In this document: positions 1-6,785 of the stretch, piece by piece | How the letters are laid out: the number at the start of each line of letters is the position of its first letter | How positions within the stretch are numbered: position 1 is the first letter of the stretch | The notes under the pieces: generated by a model | Databases searched by the model: none | What the model saw: only the letters and a program-made list of their open reading frames with translations | What the model was told of the DNA's origin: nothing | Made by a program: the position numbers and the translations under genes | Assembly: GCA_009801015.1 (NCBI GenBank) | Contig: VHZZ01001032.1 | Coordinates: forward strand, 151,379 to 172,255 | Direction of reading: 5' to 3' | DNA length: 20,877 nt | From: Silene noctiflora | Taxonomy: Eukaryota > Streptophyta > Magnoliopsida > Caryophyllales > Caryophyllaceae

Positions 1-110
1 GGTCTATTATCGACGTTTGATCATTACTTGCCTCGGGAAACCGAGATGGTAATGCCCTTATCTACTGGGGAAGGTCTTGTTAAGGCTCCTTGGTAAATGG
101 GGGTGTTATA
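1..110 (+). mobile_element. 3' end of a T-family LTR, cut by window start
   Basis: This stretch shares the hairpin CTCGGGAAACCGAG followed by ATGGTAA with the complete LTR at 2432-4118 and with the fragment at 4917-5361. It ends in GGGTGTTATA, close to the GTTACA ends of the other two. Directly to its right begins a minus-strand reverse transcriptase fragment, so this looks like a separate T-family insertion into the same G1 element, or an end produced by rearrangement. The border at 110 is inferred from where RT coding ends and could be off by a few bases. The rest of the LTR lies outside the window. Confidence 0.6.
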
Positions 111-292
111 CTGCACAAGGGCTCAAAGACTCCCTGACAAAGTCCTTGCTCATAAGTTCTTCAATCTGGTGCTATAATTCCTTGGTGGCTGCTAGATCAC
201 TCATGTAGGCAGGTCTGTTGGGTAACACAGAATCTGACACGAGATCAATATGGTGCTCAATCCCTCTCAGGGGTGGCAGTCCACTAGGCAAC
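111..292 (-). pseudogene. Ty3/gypsy reverse transcriptase N-terminal fragment (G1 pol)
   Basis: Read on the minus strand from 291, one frame gives LPSGLPPLRGIEHHIDL and later PNRPAYM and FVRESLSPCA. These are the hallmark blocks at the start of plant Ty3/gypsy reverse transcriptase, just upstream of the polymerase core. An in-frame TAG at 174-172 breaks the frame, and the catalytic YxDD region is absent because coding stops at about 111, where a T-family LTR end begins. The frame and the protein content continue the protease ORF that ends at 5991: this is the same G1 pol gene, split by the insertion at 293-5990. It cannot make a functional polymerase. Confidence 0.88.
288..292. repeat. Target site duplication GCAAC, left copy
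   Basis: GCAAC at 288-292 directly precedes TGATGA, and the same GCAAC at 5991-5995 directly follows TCATCA. A 5-bp duplication around TG...CA ends is the footprint of LTR-retrotransposon integrase. Removing one copy together with the insert restores the pol reading frame. Confidence 0.85.
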
Positions 293-359
293 TGATGACC
301 GATTATAGTCGTCATTCCCGGCTCAAAAATAATTTGTAAAATACCAAACTATACAGGCC

Positions 360-1084
360 TATGCCTACCCCTATGGCCACACCTATGCTCGCACCTAGGT
401 CCCCACCGATAATGTGCCCACCCTACTCTGGAGGTTATGCGTACACCGGGGGCCATGCCCAACCCGAATCCCACTATGACCCCATGTCCTATATCTTATC
501 CATCTGGTGAACACCGACTTGGTCTTGAGGGATATGACCGAGGCAGGGTTTAATCAAGGAGTGCAGCCCGCCCACCATCCTAGCTTTTGAACCAACCTGG
601 GAGATACTTTGGGTGTGTTTAAAGCCTATGGTATCCAAGCTTCGGATTGGGGTACCAACATCCGTTTTGATGACGGACACTTGCATGACCGTGGATGGGT
701 ACCGCGAGGACTCATTTTGGCAACGCCTCCCAAGGAGGTAGATTTGGGGAGGGACCTTCTGAGGCGGCCACGGAGGCCGCGAGGCAAGGGGAGGGAGGGC
801 ATGGAAATGGTGGCTTTGACGAGAGTGGTTATGAGCAGTGTGATGGTGGACTCCAAGAGAGTGTCTTGGATCAAGGAGATAGTGGATATACTCCAATTTG
901 TCGTGATCTTGTGATGAGGGAGAGTTCGGGGACCTTCTCCAAAGGACGTGAAGAGGATGATGTAGAAGAAGGAGAGGAAGAGGATGACCACACCGGAAGC
1001 AAGGGAAAGGCAGTGAAGAATAAGAAGGATTGGAAGTGGTGGGTGATGAGCCTTGGGAAGAAGATGAAGACCTCGTCTTCCTAG
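360..1084 (+). pseudogene. Decayed plus-strand ORF, Gly-rich then acidic C-terminus, unrecognised
   Basis: Three plus-strand frames look coding in turn. Around 361-528 a frame encodes Pro/Tyr/Gly-rich sequence (PPYSGGYAYTGGHAQPE) ending in a stop. From 609 another frame reads ASDWGTNIRFDDGHLHDRGW. The longest frame, 695-1084 (129 aa), has a Gly/Glu-rich part (GGHGNGGFDESGYEQ), then an acidic block (GREEDDVEEGEEEDD) and a basic tail (KAVKNKKDWKWW). The changes of frame suggest one older ORF broken by indels. The low-complexity, acidic-then-basic tail would suit the C-terminus of a retrotransposon Gag-like or captured protein, but I recognise no domain. It is the only coding-like DNA in the left arm of the insertion. 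Confidence 0.4.
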
Positions 1085-1289
1085 TAATATTTGTGTACAA
1101 CCGGACCTCTCTAACAATTGTGTCAATCTGACACTCGATTTATATTTATTGTGTGTAACTCACGCATAAGGCCAAGTATTGTCGACTTACTTTGTGCAAT
1201 GGTGTGATAACCATCATTGGAGACTTATCTATTTGAGTATGTAACTATAGGAAAGCTTGAGGACCATTTCTTGGCCAAAATTCCCACTG
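1085..1289. other. Non-coding stretch inside the insertion
   Basis: AT-rich, without coding frames or repeats that I can identify. It links the decayed ORF to the palindrome array. Confidence 0.4.
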
Positions 1290-1296
1290 CCTGATG

Positions 1297-1486
1297 CACT
1301 CGGCCGAGTGCTTCATCCACTCGACCGAGTGTCTTCCTACTCGACCGAGTAAACATACCTACTCGGCCGATCGAACCGAGATCAAGACCTGGGAAAATTG
1401 CAAATTTTATCTACTCGACTGTGTGACTTATCTACTCGACCGAGTGGACTCTACTCGGCCGAGTGACTCGCCTATTCGACCGAGTG
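1297..1486. repeat. Array of ACTCGRCCGAGT palindromes, array 1
   Basis: Eight intact or slightly decayed copies of a 14-bp palindromic core, such as CACTCGGCCGAGTG or TACTCGACCGAGTA, start near 1297, 1318, 1338, 1360, 1412, 1433, 1452 and 1473. Spacing is 19-22 bp within each cluster, with one gap at 1372-1411. ACTCGGCCGAGT is its own reverse complement; the GACC form differs from perfect symmetry at one base pair. A related array occurs inside the LTR at 2532-2707. This may be the U3 part of another decayed T-family LTR, but no LTR border is visible here. Confidence 0.8.
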
Positions 1487-1728
1487 GCCTTAGTTTGGCC
1501 TATTTTGTGGAATCTTCGACCAAGCTCGACATTTTGACCTTGTTTTGCGGATATACCAACTTCCTAATAGTTGATCGACCCAAAGGACTTGACATGATAT
1601 ACTTTCATGCATTGTTTTGCGTGTTTAAAGTACAAGCATGGTTAAATTTATAATGGTTGCGTGACAACATGAATTAACATGACAAGTACGTTATCCATGA
1701 TATTAGTTGGAAAAGTCAACGATAATAA

Positions 1729-1731
<3 letters not shown>

Positions 1732-1790
<59 letters not shown>
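1732..1790. repeat. (GT)n microsatellite, about 29 units
   Basis: An uninterrupted GT/TG dinucleotide run of 59 bases. It lies in the non-coding part of the insertion, with no gene nearby. A run this long and pure should be highly length-variable between individuals. Confidence 0.97.
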
Positions 1791-1796
<6 letters not shown>

Positions 1797-2186
1797 ATGA
1801 GTGTCCTTTATGTGTCATGTTATAAGTGTCGAATGCATGAACGAGAATAGTGGTGATTGTAAACGGAAATGTTAGTACAAGTAATGACGAGCTTGAACAC
1901 GTGTGGACTCATATAATAGATTCGATATGATATATTCATTACATAATGAATATAATAGGTGTTTGGGCCTAGACATGTAGTGTTCGCCAAGTAGGGAGGT
2001 GGCATGTTAAGTGCATAGTTAATCTTGTATGGCGCGCGAATATAGTGGTGCAAGTCGAGTAATAGAATGTGTAAATAGTGGAATCAAATAGGGAAGAAAT
2101 CTGTTGTAATTAAGGGAATATATGAGACTGGAAATCTACCACCTTTGACCCCCTTTAGAGGGAGTGAGTTAGTGAAGTTGAGCGGT
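1791..2186 (+). other. Retrotransposon 3' non-coding region
   Basis: Purine-rich plus-strand DNA without a convincing ORF, leading into two successive polypurine-tract motifs. It is most likely the 3' untranslated part of the T-family element whose LTR starts at 2432. Confidence 0.45.
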
Positions 2187-2228
2187 GAACTTCGGGGCAA
2201 AGTTCTATTTAGGGGGAGTGAATGTAAC
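2187..2228 (+). repeat. Degenerate duplicate of the hairpin plus polypurine tract
   Basis: GAACTTCGGGGCAAAGTTC is followed by TTTAGGGGGAGTG and then TGTAAC. This is a worn copy of the arrangement at 2394-2437, about 208 bp further on. The preceding GTGAGTTAG also recurs (2163 and 2366 areas), so the 3' region appears tandemly duplicated. The TGTAAC here may be the relic of an older LTR start, but the sequence after it does not match the real LTR. Confidence 0.6.
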
Positions 2229-2393
2229 AATTAAGACTCAAGAGAGTGTACGCATGATAAGAGTAAGGAAGGCAAGGGAGTGCATTAGTTAAAGATGGTA
2301 AGACCTAGTCAAGTGAGCAAGATGAGAATGGTTACGTCATACGCAAGAGCGAGGGTCAAGACTTGTGAGTTAGTTGTGATGAGAGTTAGAGGC

Positions 2394-2413
2394 GAACTTC
2401 GAGGACGAAGTTC
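2394..2413 (+). other. Perfect stem-loop just upstream of the polypurine tract
   Basis: GAACTTCG-AGGA-CGAAGTTC forms a perfect 8-bp stem with a 4-base loop, five bases before the polypurine tract. A motif of this kind before the PPT is, as I recall, common in plant Tekay/Del-type chromoviruses. Here it helps to place the element, and it could also act as a processing or packaging structure in the RNA. Confidence 0.7.
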
Positions 2414-2418
2414 ATTTT

Positions 2419-2431
2419 AAGGGGGGAAGAT
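2419..2431 (+). other. Polypurine tract of the T-family element
   Basis: AAGGGGGGAAGA lies directly before the LTR start TGTAATAC at 2432. It would prime plus-strand DNA synthesis, and its position shows that the LTR to its right is a 3' LTR of a plus-strand element. Confidence 0.85.
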
Positions 2432-2531
2432 TGTAATACTCGGATATTTTGGGACCCGTACGAAAGTCTTGGGATGTGTGAGAGTCATACAAGAGTAATA
2501 TTGGACCCTACACTAGACCAAGTAGGACCTA

Positions 2532-2707
2532 TACTTGACCGAGTGAAAGTTAGAGTGAACCGAATAAGCTGGTAGTGGACCGAGTATGGTTGAATCGGCC
2601 GAGTAGAGCGTCTACTCGACCGAGTAGTGTTGACTCGGCCGAGTACATAGTGTACTCGACCGAGTAGGTGGCACTCGGCCGAGTGGACCGAGTCACTCGA
2701 TCGAGTG
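2532..2707. repeat. Array of ACTCGRCCGAGT palindromes, array 2 (in LTR)
   Basis: Nine units start near 2532, 2553, 2573, 2592, 2613, 2632, 2653, 2672 and 2694; the second is the most decayed. Unit spacing is 18-22 bp. In the best-preserved part the centres alternate GGCC, GACC, GGCC, GACC, GGCC, GATC, and the spacings alternate 21 and 19, so there is a higher-order period of about 40 bp. The array lies roughly 100-275 bp inside the LTR 5' end, where U3 control elements of plant LTRs are expected. The last unit, CACTCGATCGAGTG, is a perfect 14-bp palindrome. Confidence 0.88.
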
Positions 2708-4059
2708 ACACTGTCAGTACCCAATAAAATATATTTCATCTCCTAACCCTAATTCATTTCCTATCTTCTTCCTTATCTCTCCAAACTCTCTTCCTTCTCT
2801 CTAAAACCCTCATAAACACATTCATATAGGATTCAAGCTTAATTTAAGGGATTGTTCACCTACCTACCCTTTCTTCCACCTATGTAAGTAAGATCTACCT
2901 TTTTCTAGTCTTATGAACCCTAGATTTCCAATTAGGTTGTTTAATTAGTAATTATTGTTAGTATATGGGTAATTAGAGGGTAATATTAAGGAGTTTTGTG
3001 TTATATTATAGTGTAAAAAGATATGTGATAGTTATTATGTGGTATTGTAGGATGAAACAGTCTTATGAGACGGATCTTTCTTTTTAATTGGATTGCTTGT
3101 GAAGAATGCTAAAAGGTAGGTTAATCCTACTCAGTTTCAATATATGTATTTGGATGGTCATATGAATCGCTATTAAGTGGCATTGAATTATAACGTGTTT
3201 ATAGTAATTCATATGTTATTGATAAATGAATTATTATAACATGATGTTGGTAATAATGAGGAATTGATATTCATGTCGTACTTGGGACCGTGTATCATGA
3301 TGAGTCGTTAATTGTCATATTGAGTGGTATCTTGTATTTATTGTGTTGGTCATGCATATCGTGTTATATGTATTTGTGGAGGTTGTTGGCAGTGTACGGT
3401 GGTCTTACTCGTTCTTTTGGAGACGTGAGGCGGTTGGGAGACTGTCTAACGCTCGGGTCGCCTCTCGGAGTTTTCCACTCTGAGGGAGATGTTCACATTA
3501 ATGGCTTGAGTTATGGAGGGACACATGAAGTTGAGTCACGTCGTCTGGCAGGGGATCTGAGTCGCTCTCGGGCCCGGTACCACCGGTGCGTTCGAAGTAC
3601 CTTTGTACTGGCTGCGGTCCGACTGTTTTGGTAGGCAGTGCTGCGGTGCCATCACCGGGTTGTGGGTACATCTGGGCGTGTCCTGATATCGGTGTGGCGT
3701 GGTTGGAGGTGGTGTCACATGCATTTCATTGTCGTATTGCATAATCACATTTCGTATGTCGTGTCTCATATTACTTATTGAAAATGACATGTTGTGTGTT
3801 TGTGTAAATTATCACCTATTTCCGGGGTGGTCTGTGTCGATCCATATGATATGGGGAGAAGGTTGAGTATAGGTTATTTCTTGTTGACGTGATCGGGTTT
3901 TGGGCCGAGCCTTGGACTTGGAGTTGAGTCGGCATGAGATAGTCTTCTTAAAGGGTCGTAGTAGTATGACTTATATTCATTTATTCATTTTTTTACATTC
4001 ATGTAATTCACTAAACCATTATTTATAATAGGCTTCTTGATTGTATCCCGAAACACTAC

Positions 4060-4073
4060 CTCGGGAAACCGAG
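4060..4073. other. GNRA-loop hairpin near LTR 3' end
   Basis: CTCGG-GAAA-CCGAG forms a perfect 5-bp stem closed by a GAAA tetraloop. The same structure occurs at 32-45 (GAAA loop) and, with one stem mismatch, at 5302-5315 (GCAA loop). Confidence 0.65.
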
Positions 4074-4118
4074 ATGGTAACGCTTAGATTATCTTGGTCG
4101 GATAATTGGGTTGTTACA

Positions 4119-4918
4119 ATTCTCCACCTCGCTTTCAAATTCCACGGTGTAAAACATATCCTCCCTTGTGATAGGAGGATGATCAAACCCTAAACTCCTT
4201 GGGCAATCAAAAACATTGGGGACTTCACTAGTCTCCTTGCCCTTCACTTCATTTTTCCCCTCTTCCATTTCAAACACAAAATAAATATAAGGGAAGGCAT
4301 CACAATTATCGAAATTATATGGGAGAGGGGTTTCAACCGACTCACCCATGCAAGCTTTATCAAGTAAAGAAGCATTAACTCCTCATCGACATACATGATT
4401 TAAAGTAAGGGGGCATAAGAAATGAGGAAAAGGTCATTGGTGGGCATAAGGAACTTATCCCTACCGCAAAAAGGTGCCTCAAATTTCTCATAGATAGGCT
4501 CATCAAGTAGATATACCTCACAATCCCTCTCACCATCAAGTCTCACACTCTCCTCCTCAACATATATGATTTTCAACAAAGGGTCAAGGGAAATGAGGTC
4601 GATGAAATCTATGGGTTTAAGGTATTCATCAATAACAAGAACGGGAGCATCAAATCTCTCAAAGATGGGGTCCTCAATCAAATCAACCTCAAAATCCCAT
4701 TCTTCCAACAAGACTTCCTCACAAAGAGTCCCATCATCCAATTTGACCTCCAAGCCTTCAACCACGATGCTATCTTCATCACTCTTGCTCTCATGGTCCT
4801 CAAATAAAGCATCATCTTCATTAGTGGATGTGGCTAAGGGAGTGGTGGAGGTAATATGTATATCCTCAAGAGGGGTGGAAGGCTCATCCTCATAAGACTT
4901 TCGTATTATGTCAAACAC
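4119..4918 (-). pseudogene. Decayed acidic ORF with internal repeat, between two LTR pieces
   Basis: Minus strand, in two frames. The upstream frame (4918-4400, 172 aa) is strongly acidic: it runs FDIIRKSYEDEPS, then ALFEDHESKSDEDSIVVEG, then two related blocks of about 40 residues beginning FEVDLIEDPIFERFDAPV (near residue 76) and CEVYLLDEPIYEKFEAPF (near 133). Both blocks end in a LIS(x)xPLL motif. After a frameshift and a stop near 4380, a second frame (4349 down into the LTR end) reads MGESVETPLPYNFDN and YIYFVFEMEEGKNEV. I recognise no catalytic or nucleic-acid-binding motif, and I do not know the family. The position between LTR 2432-4118 and LTR fragment 4917-5361, antisense to their orientation, suggests cargo captured by a non-autonomous element. 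The GTG at 4918 is probably not a real start, because the LTR fragment begins there. Confidence 0.55.
4891..4916 (-). repeat. 26-bp direct repeat, left copy, joined to the acidic ORF
   Basis: Identical to 5551-5576. On the minus strand both copies end ...TCTTATG. This copy continues directly into the acidic ORF (AGGATGAGCC), whereas the right copy continues into GTAAGATTAA. Its right side abuts the LTR fragment. Confidence 0.85.
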
Positions 4919-5361
4919 GTCTGTGGGTGTCCCGGTACCGGTGTGGTGTGGTTGGAGATTATGTCACGTACATCTCATTGTCATGTTGCATAATCATCAT
5001 TTCGTATGTCGAATCTCATATTATTTGTTGAAACTGACGTGTTATGTGTCTGTGTAATAGTCACATATTTCCAAGGTAGCCTGTGTCGATCCATATGATA
5101 TTTCCGATCATATGGGAAGCAGGTTGATTTCAGGTTACTGTTGCATACGGGATTTGAGGCCGCGCTTCGAGAATGGAGTCGAGTAGTAAACATGAGTTAG
5201 AGGTCGTATTAGATGAGTTGTATTTATTATTTATGTTTTTGTAATCACTAAACTTGTATTTTTATTAAAGTGTTCTTTTAATTGGAGTTTTGAAACATTA
5301 CCTCGGGCAACCGTGATGGTAACGCTTCGATTATCTTGGCCGAATAATCGGGATGTTTACA
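4917..5361 (+). mobile_element. 5'-truncated T-family LTR fragment (445 bp)
   Basis: Aligns with the last 450 bases of the complete LTR, with many substitutions: shared blocks include GGTGTGG, CATCTCATTGTC/GCATTTCATTGTC, TGTGTCGATCCATATGATAT and CCTCGGG(A/C)AACCG. It ends GGGATGTTTACA. The first 1.2 kb of the LTR are missing, and the break coincides exactly with the end of the 26-bp repeat. Divergence from the complete LTR is visibly large, so the two are not a recent pair. Confidence 0.82.
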
Positions 5362-5550
5362 TGTTATGCTAACGAATTAAGCTAAAAACATGAAACAACC
5401 AAACACACATAAGCAATCGAAACAAAGAGTATAGAAACTAGGTTTTTGGGTTCGTTTAGGTAGGGAGAGGGAGATGCAAAGGTCTACGAGAATTGGGTTA
5501 CGGTCTCGGTCAAGGAATAGAGCCTAGTTTCTTAGTCACCTTAATCTTAC

Positions 5551-5576
5551 CATAAGACTTTCGTATTATGTCAAAC
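5551..5576 (-). repeat. 26-bp direct repeat, right copy, followed by donor-like GTAAG
   Basis: Same 26 bases as 4891-4916. On the minus strand this copy is followed by GTAAGATTAA, a good 5' splice-site match, and by about 190 bp of T-rich DNA (with TTTCATGTTTTTAG) up to the LTR fragment. Confidence 0.85.
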
Positions 5577-5808
5577 TCATCACATACATGCTATCAAACA
5601 CCCCTATTCATTGTCATGCAAAGAGATATTAAGCATAAGTTAAAGAAAGGTACAAACTTTCGTTCACGCATTTCATCAAACACCTTCAATTCAAGTATGT
5701 AAAGACTCGATTTTTAACCCATATTCAAATGTAAACAACTCATTATCATCCCACATGTTAACCCAAACTCCCCCTTTAATCCTAGACATACACTACTCGA
5801 ACATACTT

Positions 5809-5834
5809 AAAATAATAATAATAATAATAATAAT
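5809..5834. repeat. (AAT)n microsatellite, 8-9 units
   Basis: A perfect AAT trinucleotide run in the right arm of the insertion. Confidence 0.95.
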
Positions 5835-5990
5835 TTCATATAAAAACCGACTAATTATTAAATATAATCAATACGACTAATTATTATAAATTAGTTAATG
5901 AAATGAGCTTTTTAATCAATTAAGCACGCAAAATTGAGTCGGAATAAGGTATAAATGCGGGGTAAAAAGAGAATAAAATACTACTCATCA

Positions 5991-5995
5991 GCAAC
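5991..5995. repeat. Target site duplication GCAAC, right copy
   Basis: Partner of 288-292. It follows the terminal TCATCA of the insertion and restarts G1 protease/pol coding on the minus strand. Confidence 0.85.
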
Positions 5996-6666
5996 TCTTT
6001 TGGAAACACATCTTTAAACCTCTGAATCAAAGGTCCAACCTTTGCAGGCACCTCTGAACCTTCCTTCTCAATCACTTCTCTGGATAATAGGATCATCACA
6101 GGTTGTTCTTGATTCATTTCTTTGATCATAGCTGCTTCAGATAAGAACAACACCCCACTAATTTCTTCGGGCATGCTAGGACTCCCATAGTTTCTCTGGT
6201 TGGGGGGCAATGGTGTCAGTGTGACCTTCTTGCCTTCATGTTTGAAACTATAAATGTTCTCCTTGCCTTGGTGTGTGGTATTCCTGTCAAACTCCCATGG
6301 TCTGCTTAACAGTAAATGGCAACAATTCATTGGAACCACATCACACATCACTTCATCCCTGTACACTTTGCCAATTAAAAAAGACACAAGACATTGTTTG
6401 TCAACTTTCACCTCAGCTCCCTTATTCAAACACCTCAATTTGTAAGAATGTGGATGTTCCTGGGTGGGCAAACTCAGCTTGCTGACTAAGGTGGTGGAAG
6501 CTACATTGGTACAGATCCCCCCATCTATGATCATGTTACATACTCTCCCCTGAATTGTGAATATGATCCTGAAGATCAGGGATCTCTGGTCAACTTCTAA
6601 TGGAGCCTGTTGTGATTGCATGACCTTCCAAAGAACTAAGTTGTGGCATGTGTCAGGGTGAGCCAC
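5991..6666 (-). pseudogene. G1 Ty3/gypsy aspartic protease domain, running up to the RT start
   Basis: One open minus-strand frame from about 6666 to the insertion. It contains the retropepsin active-site block MIIDGGICTNVAS (catalytic Asp near residue 48; the DGG variant is, from memory, found in several plant Ty3/gypsy lineages), then CDVVPMNCCHLLLSRPW, the conserved end of the protease fold, and finally QRFKDVFPKEL, the linker that leads into reverse transcriptase. The enzyme would mature Gag-Pol inside the particle. The ORF extends upstream as VAHPDTCHNLVL; the GTG at 6666 is not a real start. After PKEL the frame runs into the nested insertion, and pol resumes at 292. It is better preserved than gag but non-functional as part of the polyprotein. 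Confidence 0.9.
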
Positions 6667-6785
6667 AACTTGACTTGGACCCTCCTCAACTTATGCCTCT
6701 TATATGACCAAGCTCTCATCCTTCTCATACTCAACCAGACCCTCTCTTTCCCATTCTTCCACCTTTATTGAAGTTAGGGTTCCAT

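Larger units (their letters stand above)
2432..4118 (+). mobile_element. Complete T-family LTR (1,687 bp)
   Basis: It starts TGTAATACTCGG directly after a polypurine tract and ends GGGTTGTTACA, giving the 5-bp terminal inverted repeat TGTAA/TTACA typical of plant Ty3/gypsy LTRs. The last 450 bases (3669-4118) align along their length with the fragment at 4917-5361, sharing blocks such as TGTGTCGATCCATATGATAT and the U5-like hairpin at 4060-4073. The first 280 bases contain a palindrome array (2532-2707), probably in U3. No ORF inside is credible. The polypurine tract to the left marks it as a 3' LTR, although the segment at 4119-5361 has LTR sequence again, so it may also act as the left LTR of a smaller non-autonomous unit. 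Confidence 0.85.
293..5990. mobile_element. 5.7-kb nested insertion inside G1 pol
   Basis: The segment starts TGATGACC and ends ACTCATCA, so its ends form a 6-bp inverted repeat with canonical TG/CA termini, flanked by a perfect 5-bp duplication (GCAAC). It interrupts G1 pol exactly between the protease tail and the RT start. The first and last few hundred bases do not resemble each other, so no intact LTR pair belonging to this outer element is visible. The interior is composite: T-family LTR material (2432-4118 and 4917-5361), a decayed plus-strand ORF (360-1084) and a decayed minus-strand ORF (4089-4918). Its own class and orientation remain open. It is probably an LTR retrotransposon that was rearranged or further invaded after insertion. 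Confidence 0.75.
5362..5990. other. Right arm of the nested insertion
   Basis: AT-rich, without a credible ORF. It carries the second copy of the 26-bp repeat (5551-5576), followed on the minus strand by a strong donor-like GTAAGATTAA, a purine run on the minus strand at 5769-5778 (AAAGGGGGAG) and the (AAT)n run at 5809-5834. It ends ACTCATCA at the target duplication. Confidence 0.5.

Noticed and set aside
489..1126. Long minus-strand open frames of 203 and 166 aa
   Set aside because: They are shadows of purine-rich plus-strand coding DNA: low-complexity Ser/Pro/His composition and no domain; the plus-strand frames look more coding.
1294..1653. 119-aa plus-strand ORF
   Set aside because: Its first half translates the palindrome array (repeated TRPS-like words), and the rest shows no domain.
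1297..2707. CRISPR-like array, given short palindromic repeats at regular spacing
   Set aside because: Period is only about 20 bp with 5-8 bp spacers of no protospacer length, in a plant LTR; no cas genes.
3290..3790. Open frames on both strands (114 aa +, 84 aa -)
   Set aside because: Inside the T-family LTR, with no conserved motifs; the corresponding region is not conserved as coding in the other LTR copies.
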